Positions 24,785 to 32,650 are shown, numbered from the stretch's first letter. The stretch is DNA of 32,650 nucleotides from Deltaproteobacteria bacterium (GCA_016210115.1 JACQUW010000273.1:1-32650); one strand, 5' to 3'. The notes: generated from the sequence alone by a model not told the origin. Translations and numbers: made by a program.

Positions 24785-25573
24785 TCACTTGCCTTTGAAC
24801 TCCGCCTTTCTTTTCTCTAGGAAAGCGGCGGTACCTTCTTTCATATCCTCAGTGGCAAAAGACAACCCAAAGAGGTTGGCCTCGTATGTAAGCCCTTCCG
24901 AGAGGGATGCTTCCGAAGCTCGATTCAAAACCTCCAGGGTAAATTTTACCGCCAGCGGAGGGTAAGAAGCCAGTTTATCGGCAAAAAGATTGGCTTCTTC
25001 GAGCAATCGCGCTTGCGGAACGACTTTGACAACGAGTCCCCAATCGAGCGCTGCTTTTGCGTCGATAGGCTCGCCGAACAGACAGAGCTCGGTAGCTCTG
25101 GACTTTCCCAGCAACCGCACGAGCCTTTGGCTGCCGCCGAATCCGGTTGTAAATCCAAGCTTGATCTCAGGCTGACCAAACCTGGCATTATCGGACGCGA
25201 CCCTGATCGGGCAGGCGAGAGCGAGCTCGCAGCCTCCGCCGAACGCGTAGCCGTTGACCGCCGCGATAAATGGCTTGCCGCTGTTTTCAATAAGGCTGAA
25301 AATCTCCTGGCCCATTTCCGCAAAAGCCTTCGCCTGGGAGGCGTTTAGTTTTGCAAGCTCGGCGACGTTGGCTCCCGCACAAAAGGCTTTTTCCCCCGCG
25401 CCTGTAATGATACCGACCAGAAGGTCTTCCCTCTTAATGAAGATCTCCACAGCTTGCCGGAGTTCATTCAGCGTATCTAACGAGAGAGTATTGAGTCGAT
25501 CCGGACGATTGAGCGTGATCGTTCCCACTCTCCCCCGAAAGCTCAAAAGAATATTGGCAAAGTCGCTCGCCAT
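24785..25573 (-). CDS. Enoyl-CoA hydratase/isomerase (crotonase), catalytic residues intact
   Basis: This 262-residue crotonase-fold protein has the oxyanion-hole segment KAFCAGANVAEL (about 62-73) and AAVNGYAFGGGCELALAC with Glu116. RFGQPEIKLGF contributes Glu136. Both glutamates of classical enoyl-CoA hydratases are therefore present, so it should hydrate 2-enoyl-CoA thioesters in a beta-oxidation-type pathway. Isomerases and carboxyl-CoA lyases share this scaffold. The ATG at 25573 is used; the ribosome-binding site is weak (GGTGAT). It lies 358 bases after the RidA-like gene and is probably a separate transcription unit within the acyl-CoA cluster. Confidence 0.92.
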   Translation of the reverse strand: MASDFANILLSFRGRVGTITLNRPDRLNTLSLDTLNELRQAVEIFIKREDLLVGIITGAGEKAFCAGANVAELAKLNASQAKAFAEMGQEIFSLIENSGKPFIAAVNGYAFGGGCELALACPIRVASDNARFGQPEIKLGFTTGFGGSQRLVRLLGKSRATELCLFGEPIDAKAALDWGLVVKVVPQARLLEEANLFADKLASYPPLAVKFTLEVLNRASEASLSEGLTYEANLFGLSFATEDMKEGTAAFLEKRKAEFKGK

Positions 25574-25931
25574 CTTTAGATCACCGATCCTTTCCGGGAA
25601 ATCCGGTTTAAGAAGGTCTCATCCCGGGTTCTCTTTGTCCTCGCCTGTTATAGTTCATGCCGCCTGAGAATTCCCCCCATCCTCACCTTCCCCCGCAAGC
25701 CCCCGCAAGCGGGGAAGGAATCAAAATCCTAGAGGGTGTGTGTGATAATGCTAAAGTTCACAACAACAGACAATCGGCGTCCGGCCTTCGTATTCCTTTC
25801 CTTCCCCGCTTGCGGTCCGCACAGCCGGCGAGATTAAGTTTGGGGTCGCTTATTCGCGCCCATGCTGACCTGTTGTCACAAAGTCCCGAGGGAAAAAGAG
25901 CTCGGAACATTCCCGCCAACAGGATCCGGAG
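25574..25931. repeat. Intergenic region with an 18-bp inverted repeat and tandem 10-mers
   Basis: The 18-mer at 25703-25720 (CCGCAAGCGGGGAAGGAA) recurs as its exact reverse complement at 25798-25815, with 77 bases between. Just before it, CCCCGCAAGC occurs twice in tandem (25691-25700 and 25701-25710). The spacer carries no ORF of interest. The arrangement resembles a small non-autonomous mobile repeat or a dispersed palindromic element, but one copy is not enough to tell. Confidence 0.6.
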
Positions 25932-26360
25932 TCATGCTCTTCCGCCTCGCTTTGCTCTGCGCGGAGCAGTCTTTCGCCGCTCAGCCTTTACCGCCATAAT
26001 ATCGACTTCAATGAGCATGCCCGGCCGGGCCAAAGCCGTCACCCCGACCGTAGAGCTCGCTTTCGGATCTTTGAGATACTTCTTCTCGATCTCGCCCACG
26101 ACTCTTATATGTTTTTGCGGATCGACGAGGTAGGTCGTTCTTCGTATGACGTACTCCGGGCCACTCCCCGCAACTTTCAGAGAGCGCACGATGCGTTGAA
26201 AGACCATCTCGGTCTGCTCCTCTATCGTGGGAAGAACCGTATCGGTCTCCGGGTCTATGCCACCCGTTCCTGAAAGCAAGACGAGATCGCCCACGACGAC
26301 CCCCCGCCAGTAGCGCTTGGGGACTTTGTATTCCGACGGCGTGATTTCTTTAATTTTCAT
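25932..26360 (-). CDS. RidA (YjgF/YER057c/UK114)-family protein lacking the usual arginine
   Basis: This 142-residue protein has the RidA fold signature: VVVGDLVLLSGTGGIDPETD, TIEEQTEMVFQRIVRSLKVAGSG, and SSTVGVTALARPGMLIEVDIMAVKA. Canonical RidA imine deaminases carry an Arg in the R-S-x-V-x-V element. Here the aligned position (about residue 102) is Ser, so imine hydrolysis by the known mechanism is unlikely. A basic tail (ERRKTAPRRAKRGGRA) is present. The ATG at 26360 has GGGGGAA upstream. It follows the His-substituted crotonase by 20 bases and is probably co-transcribed, so a role on a pathway intermediate is more likely than a general one. That is inference. Confidence 0.88.
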   Translation of the reverse strand: MKIKEITPSEYKVPKRYWRGVVVGDLVLLSGTGGIDPETDTVLPTIEEQTEMVFQRIVRSLKVAGSGPEYVIRRTTYLVDPQKHIRVVGEIEKKYLKDPKASSTVGVTALARPGMLIEVDIMAVKAERRKTAPRRAKRGGRA

Positions 26361-26380
26361 AGTTCCCCCGGACGCTGTAG

Positions 26381-27166
26381 CTATCTGGCCTTCCAGACGG
26401 GTTTTCTCTTTTCGGCGAAGGCCCTGGTTCCCTCTCTGCGATCCTCAGTCGTCTGAATGGGCTTGCGAACCATAACTCCGATCTCCTCCGCGTCTTTGTA
26501 GTGGTATTCGAGCCCCATACCCCGGTGCAGAATCTCTATGATCGCCCGCACCGCGAGAGGCGATTGTTCGAAAACCTGCTCCATGATTTCGGTGGCCCTG
26601 GGAATCAGCCGTTCATGCGGGACAACTTCGGTGACCAGGCCGAGATTGTACGCCCTTTGGGCGTCAATTCTTTCCGTCGTTCCCATAACAGCCATGCGCA
26701 TAACCACTGCAAAAGGAAGACGCGTCGCCATTCCCAGCATCTCTCGGACGGGCACCCAGCCCCGGGTCACGTGCGGATCGAAGAATGTGGCCCGATCCGA
26801 GCATATGATGATATCGTTTTGCCAGACCCAGTGAACGCCGGCGCCGCAGCAGATCCCGTTCACGGCCACGAGAACGGGTTTCCACATGCCCTTTGGCCGA
26901 TTGGGGAAATTGGATGGATTGGATCCTTTTTTGTGAAAATCGCCCAATTCGTAGGCTGCTCTCTGGTCGATGCCGCTGCAGAAAAACTTATCGCCGCCGC
27001 CGGTGACGATCATACCCCAGACGTTCTCGTCGTCAGCCACGTCCTGCCAGACTTGCAGGACCTCGTCTTCCATGACTTTGTCATAGCTGTTTCCGCGCTG
27101 TGGGCGGTTCAGCGTTAGATATGCTATCTTGTTTTTCTTTTCATAAATAATCGCCTGGTGACTCAT
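26381..27166 (-). CDS. Crotonase-superfamily protein with both catalytic Glu replaced by His
   Basis: This 261-residue protein has the crotonase fold: oxyanion-hole KFFCSGIDQRAAYE (from residue 60) and AVNGICCGAGVHWVWQNDIIICSDRATFFDPHVTRGWVP. Where hydratases have Glu in G-G-C-E and Q-P-E, this protein has His112 and His132. Simple enoyl-CoA hydration is therefore doubtful; decarboxylase, dehalogenase, hydrolase and isomerase reactions exist in the superfamily. The ATG at 27166 has AGGAGGAG upstream. It sits 47 bases after the acyl-CoA ligase and 20 before the RidA-like gene, within the acyl-CoA operon. It likely performs a distinct step on the CoA ester made by the ligase. Confidence 0.9.
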   Translation of the reverse strand: MSHQAIIYEKKNKIAYLTLNRPQRGNSYDKVMEDEVLQVWQDVADDENVWGMIVTGGGDKFFCSGIDQRAAYELGDFHKKGSNPSNFPNRPKGMWKPVLVAVNGICCGAGVHWVWQNDIIICSDRATFFDPHVTRGWVPVREMLGMATRLPFAVVMRMAVMGTTERIDAQRAYNLGLVTEVVPHERLIPRATEIMEQVFEQSPLAVRAIIEILHRGMGLEYHYKDAEEIGVMVRKPIQTTEDRREGTRAFAEKRKPVWKAR

Positions 27167-27213
27167 TGAACTCTCCTCCTTCGTGTTCCGAAATATTGAC
27201 GTTATTTTTATTC

Positions 27214-29325
27214 CTATCCGGCAGCGTTGCTCCCGGAAACTATCAACGCATCCAGCGCTTTCACCCCGTTACCGCGGCTCAAAACCGCCACGGGATTAAA
27301 CTCCATCTCACGGATCCAGGGATTCGCCAAGAAAAATTTTGAACACTGCGCGATTCCATCAACGAGCGCGTCCAGATCTTTATCCGGTTGGTTTCTGTAT
27401 CCCTTCATGAGCTTTTGGCAGAGGCATTCCTCGATCATCCTCGCAATCTCATTGCGCCCCAAGGGTAAAGACCGGTAGGTGGTGTCCCTGACCAGCTCAA
27501 CCAAAATTCCTCCGGAGCCAAACATAACAACGGGACCCAATTCTCGAGAGCGCAAGAATCCGAAAATAACCTCCAATCCATCACTCACCATCTCCTCCAG
27601 CAGGACCCCCGCCGCGCCCTTCGGCAAAAAAGGCTTCGCCATCAATTCATCAAAAACTTCCGCCACCTCTCCCGCGTCGCGGACATTCAGTTTCACGGCG
27701 CCCGATTCCGTCTTGTGACGCAACCCCGGCGCCACGAGCTTCATGGCAACCGGGTAACCCACCCGGGCGGCGATGGCGACCGCCTCATCACGGGAACGGG
27801 CCAGTTCTCCACGGGGCACGGAAATGTAAGGCGATACCAATTTCTTTATTCGCTCTTCCGTGAGATCCGAGTCGGGCAAAGGCGGCAGGCCATACCGGGT
27901 AAGTTCCGAACTCTCAACGGGACGCTCAGCCTGAAACTTCATCAGTTTCGCGGCGTCGCTCACGAGCTTGAACATTGAGAGCAGTTCCTCGGCGTCTTCG
28001 GCCAGCAGCACGCGCCCGCTCTGCTTTAGACCTTCTCGAACTTCCGTCGAGACATCCGCAGACATCGTGATGCCCATTAACTTACCGCTCTTCTCCGCGG
28101 TATCGAGGAGATCGGTCCAGCATCGGGCCAGGCAGCGGTGGTTTACACCGACAATCATAGAGGTGACGCTTTGCTCCTGTGCCAATAGCTCAACAACCTG
28201 GCGGAGTTTTTCCGGCTGGTTGTGTGTTACCTGAGCCGTGACGTCGATAGGGTTGCGGCAGGAACCTGCTTCGGGAATCAGCGCTCCGATCGCCGCCTGT
28301 GTTTCAGCGGGCAGCTCGGAAAGCGGCACGCCCAACTCCTCAGCCTGGTCGGCGATCAGGACGCCATTGCCTCCGGAACCCACCACAACGGCAAACCGGA
28401 CCTCCTCGGGAAACTTCTCCAGGATTGAAAAAGCTTCCAGCGCCAGGCATAGCTCATTGAACGTGCCGACCTCAACGATTCCTCCTTGACGAAAAACACC
28501 TCGATAGATCTGCGCGGCGCTCGAGAGACGCCCGGTATGGGAAGAGACCGCTTCAATCCCCCTACCCGATTTTCCGGCTTTCAGAACAACGATGGGTTTT
28601 CCCAATTCCCGGGCGCGCCAGCCCAACGATATCAGCCGCCGTCCGTCCTTCACGCTCTCGATCAACGCTCCAATGACTCTGGTTTCCGGATCGTTGATCA
28701 GGTACTCGATAAACTCGAGGCTCTCGATGTCGGCTTCATTCCCGGTGCTCACCTCGTAAGTCAGCCCTAAACCGCGGCTGAGGCAGCGTCGCACGACTCG
28801 AGCGCCCAGCAAGCCGCTTTGTGAAACGAACCCGATCTTCCCGACCTTCATGTCTTTGGGGTTTTCGAGGAACGCCCCAAAACTTGCGACTACGCCTCCT
28901 TTAAAATTGATGAAGCCCATGCAGTTGGGACCGAGCAGCCTCGTTCGTCCTCTGGCAATCTCCACGAGTCGTTTCTGGAGTCGCTCACCCTCGGGACCGG
29001 CCTCTGCAAACCCGGTCGAGGGAATCATGAGATAGCCCACTCCTTTTGCCGCGCATTCCTTGACGGCTGCAATCACTGCCTGATTCGGCACCACGCATAT
29101 GGCCAAATCGACCTGCGCGGGAATGTCAGAAACGCTCCCGTAACATGCCAGGCCGGAAACCTCCTTATGCCGGGGGTTCACCGGGTAGATGGAGCCCTTG
29201 TATTCATAACGCGTGAGATACCGCAGGAATTGTCCGGATATACTTCCCGGATTGGAAGAAGCCCCTATAATGGCGATGCTTCTCGGGTTGAAGAGCGAAT
29301 TAAGATCAGAGTTTTGAGTTTCCAT
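27214..29325 (-). CDS. ADP-forming acyl-CoA synthetase, fused alpha-beta type
   Basis: This protein of about 703 residues is a single-chain ADP-forming acyl/acetyl-CoA ligase. An N-terminal CoA-binding Rossmann domain (NPRSIAIIGASSNPGSISG) is followed by the succinyl-CoA-ligase-like domains with the phosphohistidine loop AVSSHTGRLS (His about 263). The C-terminal ATP-grasp part contains YISVPRGELARSRDEAVAIAARVGYPVAMKLVAPGLRHKTESGAVKLNV and VMFGSGGILVELVRDTTYRSLPL. It activates a carboxylic acid to its CoA ester through a phosphohistidine. The ATG at 29325 has GGAG six bases upstream. A TTG at 29340 overlapping the previous stop is an alternative. It lies in the acyl-CoA operon and may activate the acid feeding the two acyl-CoA dehydrogenases. 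Substrate unknown. Confidence 0.93.
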   Translation of the reverse strand: METQNSDLNSLFNPRSIAIIGASSNPGSISGQFLRYLTRYEYKGSIYPVNPRHKEVSGLACYGSVSDIPAQVDLAICVVPNQAVIAAVKECAAKGVGYLMIPSTGFAEAGPEGERLQKRLVEIARGRTRLLGPNCMGFINFKGGVVASFGAFLENPKDMKVGKIGFVSQSGLLGARVVRRCLSRGLGLTYEVSTGNEADIESLEFIEYLINDPETRVIGALIESVKDGRRLISLGWRARELGKPIVVLKAGKSGRGIEAVSSHTGRLSSAAQIYRGVFRQGGIVEVGTFNELCLALEAFSILEKFPEEVRFAVVVGSGGNGVLIADQAEELGVPLSELPAETQAAIGALIPEAGSCRNPIDVTAQVTHNQPEKLRQVVELLAQEQSVTSMIVGVNHRCLARCWTDLLDTAEKSGKLMGITMSADVSTEVREGLKQSGRVLLAEDAEELLSMFKLVSDAAKLMKFQAERPVESSELTRYGLPPLPDSDLTEERIKKLVSPYISVPRGELARSRDEAVAIAARVGYPVAMKLVAPGLRHKTESGAVKLNVRDAGEVAEVFDELMAKPFLPKGAAGVLLEEMVSDGLEVIFGFLRSRELGPVVMFGSGGILVELVRDTTYRSLPLGRNEIARMIEECLCQKLMKGYRNQPDKDLDALVDGIAQCSKFFLANPWIREMEFNPVAVLSRGNGVKALDALIVSGSNAAG

Positions 29326-29336
29326 CTTCTTCTCCG

Positions 29337-30479
29337 TCAACTGCTCTTCGCGCCGTCGAGACCCATCAGGCCGGCCACGGCCTCGTAATGAAACCGGCTG
29401 TCGCCGAACGCCAGCTCCGCGGCCTTCGCTCTTCTCGTGTACAGTTGGAGATCGTACTCCTTGGTGAAGCCGATCGCCCCGTGTGCCTGATGTGACTCCA
29501 GGCAGATGCGCGTGTAAGCATCGCTCACCCAGGCCTTTGCCATAGCCACATCTCGCTCAGACGGAAGACCTTCGCTCTGACGCCAGGCGGCCTGATATGT
29601 GATAAATCTGGCGCCGTCGCAGGCAATCGCCATATTAGCGCACTTGTGTTGAATGGCCTGAAAAGTTCCGATGGGGCGGTCGAATTGCACGCGTTCTTTC
29701 ACGTACTCTACGGTTTTTTCCACGACCCACTGCGCGCCGCCCACCATTTCGGCGCACTTCAGGAGCGCTCCGCGGTGGAGCAAGTCTTTAAGGACGGCCT
29801 GCCCCTCTCCTTCTCCGCCGAGAAGCCGATTGCCGCTCACTCTGACATCTTTCATGAGCAACTGGCACTGGGCATCGGACCCGATTGTCCGTACAAGCGC
29901 CGTTTCAATTCCAGGGCTGTTTCGTTCGACCATGAAGAGACTGATCCGTTTATCTCCGCGGCTACCTGTCCGGGCCGCAATGAGGTAACCGTTGGCGCTT
30001 GCGCCATACGGGACTAAGGACTTTCTACCGCTGATCACATATTCATCGCCTTTTTTCACTGCCTCGGTCTCAACGCCGGAGGGATTTCCGAAAAGCGTCA
30101 GGTCGTTGCTCGCTATGGCCACAAGCGTCTTGCCTGACACCATGGGCGGCAAAAACGTTCTCTTCTGCTCATCGTTTCCCGCTTTCGTCAGAGCGTACCC
30201 GCAAAGAACCGCTGGAATGAACGGCACGGGAGCCAAAACCCGCCCGATCTCTTCCGCAAGGATAGCAAGGTCGATAAAGCTGCCGGCGACTCCGCCATAC
30301 TCCTCGCCGACAGTCAAGCCGGGCCATCCCAAGTCAGCCATCTTTCGCCAGAGTTCCGCCGAATATCCGGCCTCTGTTTCCTCCACGGCCCGGACCAGTT
30401 GAGCCGGACACTCCGCGTTCAAGAACTCTCGGGCCGTCTTTCTAAGAATTTCCTGATCCTCGCCAAAATCAAAGTCCAT
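29337..30479 (-). CDS. Acyl-CoA dehydrogenase, second of an adjacent pair
   Basis: This 380-residue protein has the acyl-CoA dehydrogenase layout: MDFDFGEDQEILRKTAREFL at the start, WPGLTVGEEYGGVAGSFIDLAILAEEIGRVLAPVPF, the flavin-side region and a C-terminal helical part with ESHQAHGAIGFTKEYDLQLYTRRAKA. It should oxidise an acyl-CoA with FAD and pass electrons to ETF. The ATG at 30479 has GGAGGTGA seven bases upstream and starts 3 bases after the partner's stop, so the two are probably translated together. Adjacent, dissimilar acyl-CoA dehydrogenase pairs often form alpha2beta2 heterotetramers for bulky substrates such as steroid side chains. That is an analogy, not a demonstration. Confidence 0.93.
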   Translation of the reverse strand: MDFDFGEDQEILRKTAREFLNAECPAQLVRAVEETEAGYSAELWRKMADLGWPGLTVGEEYGGVAGSFIDLAILAEEIGRVLAPVPFIPAVLCGYALTKAGNDEQKRTFLPPMVSGKTLVAIASNDLTLFGNPSGVETEAVKKGDEYVISGRKSLVPYGASANGYLIAARTGSRGDKRISLFMVERNSPGIETALVRTIGSDAQCQLLMKDVRVSGNRLLGGEGEGQAVLKDLLHRGALLKCAEMVGGAQWVVEKTVEYVKERVQFDRPIGTFQAIQHKCANMAIACDGARFITYQAAWRQSEGLPSERDVAMAKAWVSDAYTRICLESHQAHGAIGFTKEYDLQLYTRRAKAAELAFGDSRFHYEAVAGLMGLDGAKSS

Positions 30480-30482
30480 AGG

Positions 30483-31664
30483 TCACCTCCGTGGAAGACC
30501 AAGCCCGCGCTGGGCGATGATGTTGCGCTGAATTTCGGACGTTCCGGAGCGAATCGTGTTTGAAATGGTTGACAGAAAAGCTCTGGTGATGTTTCCTTCC
30601 ACCGGAGCCCCCGGCGTCCCGCGCATCAATTGACTGCTCGATCCCAAAATCTTCATGCCGGCGCGCGCCACTTTCTGGCTCAGCTCCTGGCCGACCACCC
30701 GGGCCATGGACGATTCGTAGCTCGGCACCTTCGCCTTGCTCTGCATCCAGGCCACCCGGTAACAAAGCAGCCGGGCCACCTCGATCTCGGTCTGCAGCTC
30801 AGCGAGCTGCTGGCGCACGATCGGGTCCTGACTGAGCGGCTTTCCGTATCTCTCGTTTTGGTTTATGTAGGCGATCAGGTCCTGCAGCGCTCTCCTGGAG
30901 CTGGAGACTCTCCCGATGCCGGATCGCTCGAAACTGAGCGTGCCCATCGCCTGATACCAGCCGCGGTTTTTCTCTCCCACCAGAGCATCCTTGGGCACTC
31001 GAACGTCGTCGAAGAAAACTTCGCAGAAGTGTGTCGAGCCCAAAATCGTGACGATCGGACGCACAGTGATTCCCGGTGTTTTCATATCCACCGCAAACGT
31101 AGTCAAGCCTTTGTGCTTGGCCGCCTGCGGATCTGTCCTTGCGAGGAGCCAGCAGTAGTGCGCGTGATGAGCCCGGGAAGACCAAATTTTCTGGCCGTTC
31201 ACCACGTAACAATCGCTCTCCTCTCTTGCCGTTGTTCGGAGCGACGCGAGATCGGAGCCTGAGTTCGGCTCGCTGAAGCCCTGGCACCACTCCGCCTCCC
31301 CCCGCGCCGTGGCAGAAAGATAGCGCTTCTTTTGCTCTTCATTGCCATAGAGCATGATGGCCGGCCCGACGATGTTGATTCCCATGCTCGCCCGTGACGG
31401 GACGCGCCGGTAGCCCATCTCTTCGTTAAAAATCAACTGGCGCGTGATCGATGCCGCCTGACCGCCGTACTCTTTGGGCCAATGCATGCACAGCCAACCC
31501 TTGGCGGCCAGTTTTTTATCAAATACGCCGGCAAACTCGAACTGCTCCTGCGACAGATCCAGCCCATCGTAATCGGCCTCCATCTCAGGCGGCACCTCCC
31601 TTTCGAGAAATTCCACAAGCTCTTTTCGAAAGGCTTCCTCTTCCTCTGAAAACCTCAAATCCAT
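30483..31664 (-). CDS. Acyl-CoA dehydrogenase, first of an adjacent pair
   Basis: This 393-residue protein has the family signatures: CMHWPKEYGGQAASITRQLIFNEEM, the flavin-binding WCQGFSEPNSGSDLASLRTTA, INGQ-like VVNGQKIWSS and the C-terminal TIRSGTSEIQRNIIAQRGLGLPR. Where medium-chain enzymes have the catalytic Glu (YEGTS), this one has Ser (RSGTS). The Glu in LSFERSG is at the position used as base in isovaleryl-type and some heteromeric enzymes. Together with the neighbouring 380-residue dehydrogenase this looks like a heteromeric pair. The ATG at 31664 has a G-rich GGGGGTAGGG upstream. It is 24 bases after the amidohydrolase gene and likely part of the same operon. Confidence 0.93.
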   Translation of the reverse strand: MDLRFSEEEEAFRKELVEFLEREVPPEMEADYDGLDLSQEQFEFAGVFDKKLAAKGWLCMHWPKEYGGQAASITRQLIFNEEMGYRRVPSRASMGINIVGPAIMLYGNEEQKKRYLSATARGEAEWCQGFSEPNSGSDLASLRTTAREESDCYVVNGQKIWSSRAHHAHYCWLLARTDPQAAKHKGLTTFAVDMKTPGITVRPIVTILGSTHFCEVFFDDVRVPKDALVGEKNRGWYQAMGTLSFERSGIGRVSSSRRALQDLIAYINQNERYGKPLSQDPIVRQQLAELQTEIEVARLLCYRVAWMQSKAKVPSYESSMARVVGQELSQKVARAGMKILGSSSQLMRGTPGAPVEGNITRAFLSTISNTIRSGTSEIQRNIIAQRGLGLPRR

Positions 31665-31688
31665 TCCCTACCCCCTTGACGATGGAAA

Positions 31689-32650
31689 CTATTTAAATTT
31701 CACCATGAAATACTTCGGGTTTGACCGCTCGTCCTCGTGAAGCGGGTCTCTTATGGTGACAGGGGTGGGGTTGATCACCAAAACCATGTAAGTGCCCACC
31801 CTCTTTACCAGATCCGCCGGCAGCGTCGCCTTGAGCTCGTTCCCACTGACGAACTCCGTAGAGACTCTCACGCCTCCCACCTCCACAACCGATCCTGTAA
31901 CAAATCCCTGTCCTTCTATCGTCAACGTGACGGGACCCGATTCTTCCACGGTGATCACAGGCGAGATCCCTCCGATCTTGGGTTGAGGATACGCATGGAT
32001 GACCCCTTCAAAAGGTTTCGGCAGCGGATTGTTATAATCGGGGTGATAGCCGATATCCATGATCTCGCCGTTTTTGATAACGGTCTCGACCTTCCTGAGC
32101 GCGGTGATGTCTTTCAACGGATCTCCGTTCACGACGATGATGTCGGCAATCTTGCCGGCTTCGACCGTCCCCAAATCGTCGCCCTTACCGATAAACTCCG
32201 CGTTGCCTTTGGTCACCCACGCCAGAACGTCGCTCGGAGAAAACCCGGCATCGACGAGAAACTCGAGCTCGCGGTGCACTCCTTTTCCCGCCATCCTGCC
32301 TTCGGATGTATCGGTCCCGATGTCGATTCTGCCGCCCGCCCTCACAAAACAGTGGAGGAATTTCTGAAATTTTTCATAACCCTCGCGCAATTCCTGGAGC
32401 TGCTGCGCGTTCAAACGGCGATAGACCTGCCAGGAGCGCATGTTTCGCCAGCGGGTCACCTCGGGAATGTAGCTGAGCCGTGGATCCGAGAACGTTACGA
32501 AATCTTCGTATTCACGCTCCTCTCGTTTGTGCGAAGCGAGCTGCCAGCGGTAGACGAAATCAGGCTCGATCCGAACGTCCTCTTTGACGAGAAATTCTGA
32601 AACGGCATCGAAAGTGTCTTCCTCCATCATCGCGAACAGACCCCAGGCCG
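31689..32650 (-). CDS. Amidohydrolase-family protein with C-terminal IPT/TIG domain (5' end outside window)
   Basis: The reading frame is open to the right edge, so the N-terminus with the first metal-binding HxH is missing. About 320 residues are visible. They include a helical region, GRIDIGTDTSEGRMAGKGVHRELEFLVDAGFSPSDVLAWVTKGNAEFIGKGDDLGTVEAGKIADIIVVNGDPLKDI (the C-terminal part of metal-dependent amidohydrolases, with the catalytic-type Asp in GTDT), and a tail of about 90 residues. The tail, ISPVITVEESGPVTLTIEGQGFVTGSVVEVGGVRV...TYMVLVINPTP, is an IPT/TIG immunoglobulin-like domain. That is uncommon for cytoplasmic amidohydrolases and suggests an exported enzyme, but the signal-peptide region is not in the window. 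It precedes the acyl-CoA dehydrogenases in the same direction. Confidence 0.88.
   Translation of the reverse strand, partial: AWGLFAMMEEDTFDAVSEFLVKEDVRIEPDFVYRWQLASHKREEREYEDFVTFSDPRLSYIPEVTRWRNMRSWQVYRRLNAQQLQELREGYEKFQKFLHCFVRAGGRIDIGTDTSEGRMAGKGVHRELEFLVDAGFSPSDVLAWVTKGNAEFIGKGDDLGTVEAGKIADIIVVNGDPLKDITALRKVETVIKNGEIMDIGYHPDYNNPLPKPFEGVIHAYPQPKIGGISPVITVEESGPVTLTIEGQGFVTGSVVEVGGVRVSTEFVSGNELKATLPADLVKRVGTYMVLVINPTPVTIRDPLHEDERSNPKYFMVKFK

Noticed and set aside
25657..26133. Plus-strand open frame over the inverted repeat and RidA gene
   Set aside because: It runs antisense through the RidA gene and a repeat, with low-complexity Pro-rich sequence and no ribosome-binding site.
1..32650. 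CRISPR array, rRNA, tRNA or insertion sequence
   Set aside because: No regularly spaced direct repeats, no rRNA or tRNA signature and no transposase-like protein were found on either strand by eye.

Overview
This is a dense, bacterial-type window from what looks like an uncultured soil or sediment bacterium. By eye the base composition is moderately GC-rich. Three traits suggest a lineage such as Binatia/Desulfobacterota, Rokubacteria or Tectomicrobia: paralogous UbiD-type decarboxylases, orphan NMT1/SsuA-type substrate-binding proteins, and a run of acyl-CoA genes. A likely UGA-selenocysteine gene fits those lineages too. The placement is inference only, because no rRNA or tRNA gene is visible.

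Layout. (1) 1-6803: the end of a stomatin-like gene, a UbiD-family decarboxylase, a split TPP-dependent decarboxylase resembling sulfopyruvate decarboxylase (ComD/ComE), a TauE/SafE exporter, a substrate-binding protein and an ornithine-cyclodeaminase-like oxidoreductase. (2) 7188-12919, minus strand: a sigma54-type activator (GAF-PAS-AAA+-Fis HTH) lies upstream of four co-directional genes: a di-iron ferritin-like oxygenase, an OsmC-like protein, an ArsM/UbiE-like methyltransferase and an O-methyltransferase-type enzyme. Between activator and genes are a near-consensus -24/-12 promoter and a 35-bp imperfect palindrome. The third gene has an in-frame UGA where relatives have cysteine, followed by a hairpin that fits the bacterial SECIS model. 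(3) 13081-14064: a second substrate-binding protein. (4) 14284-20800, plus strand: a defence-island-like block with a fused nuclease-methylase restriction enzyme, an HNH protein, and a translationally coupled trio of a TOPRIM-like protein of unknown family, an MNT nucleotidyltransferase and a HEPN protein. (5) 21118-24352: a VOC protein, a second UbiD-family enzyme and a third substrate-binding protein. (6) 24785-32650, minus strand: an acyl-CoA catabolic cluster with an amidohydrolase-TIG protein, two acyl-CoA dehydrogenases, a fused ADP-forming acyl-CoA ligase, two crotonases (one with both catalytic Glu replaced by His) and a RidA-like protein lacking the usual Arg.

The most noteworthy candidates are the sigma54-controlled operon with its putative selenoprotein methyltransferase, and the TOPRIM-like/MNT/HEPN operon beside the restriction genes. 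The metabolic genes on both sides suggest capture and breakdown of aromatic, carboxylated or sulfonated organic acids, but no substrate can be assigned from sequence alone.
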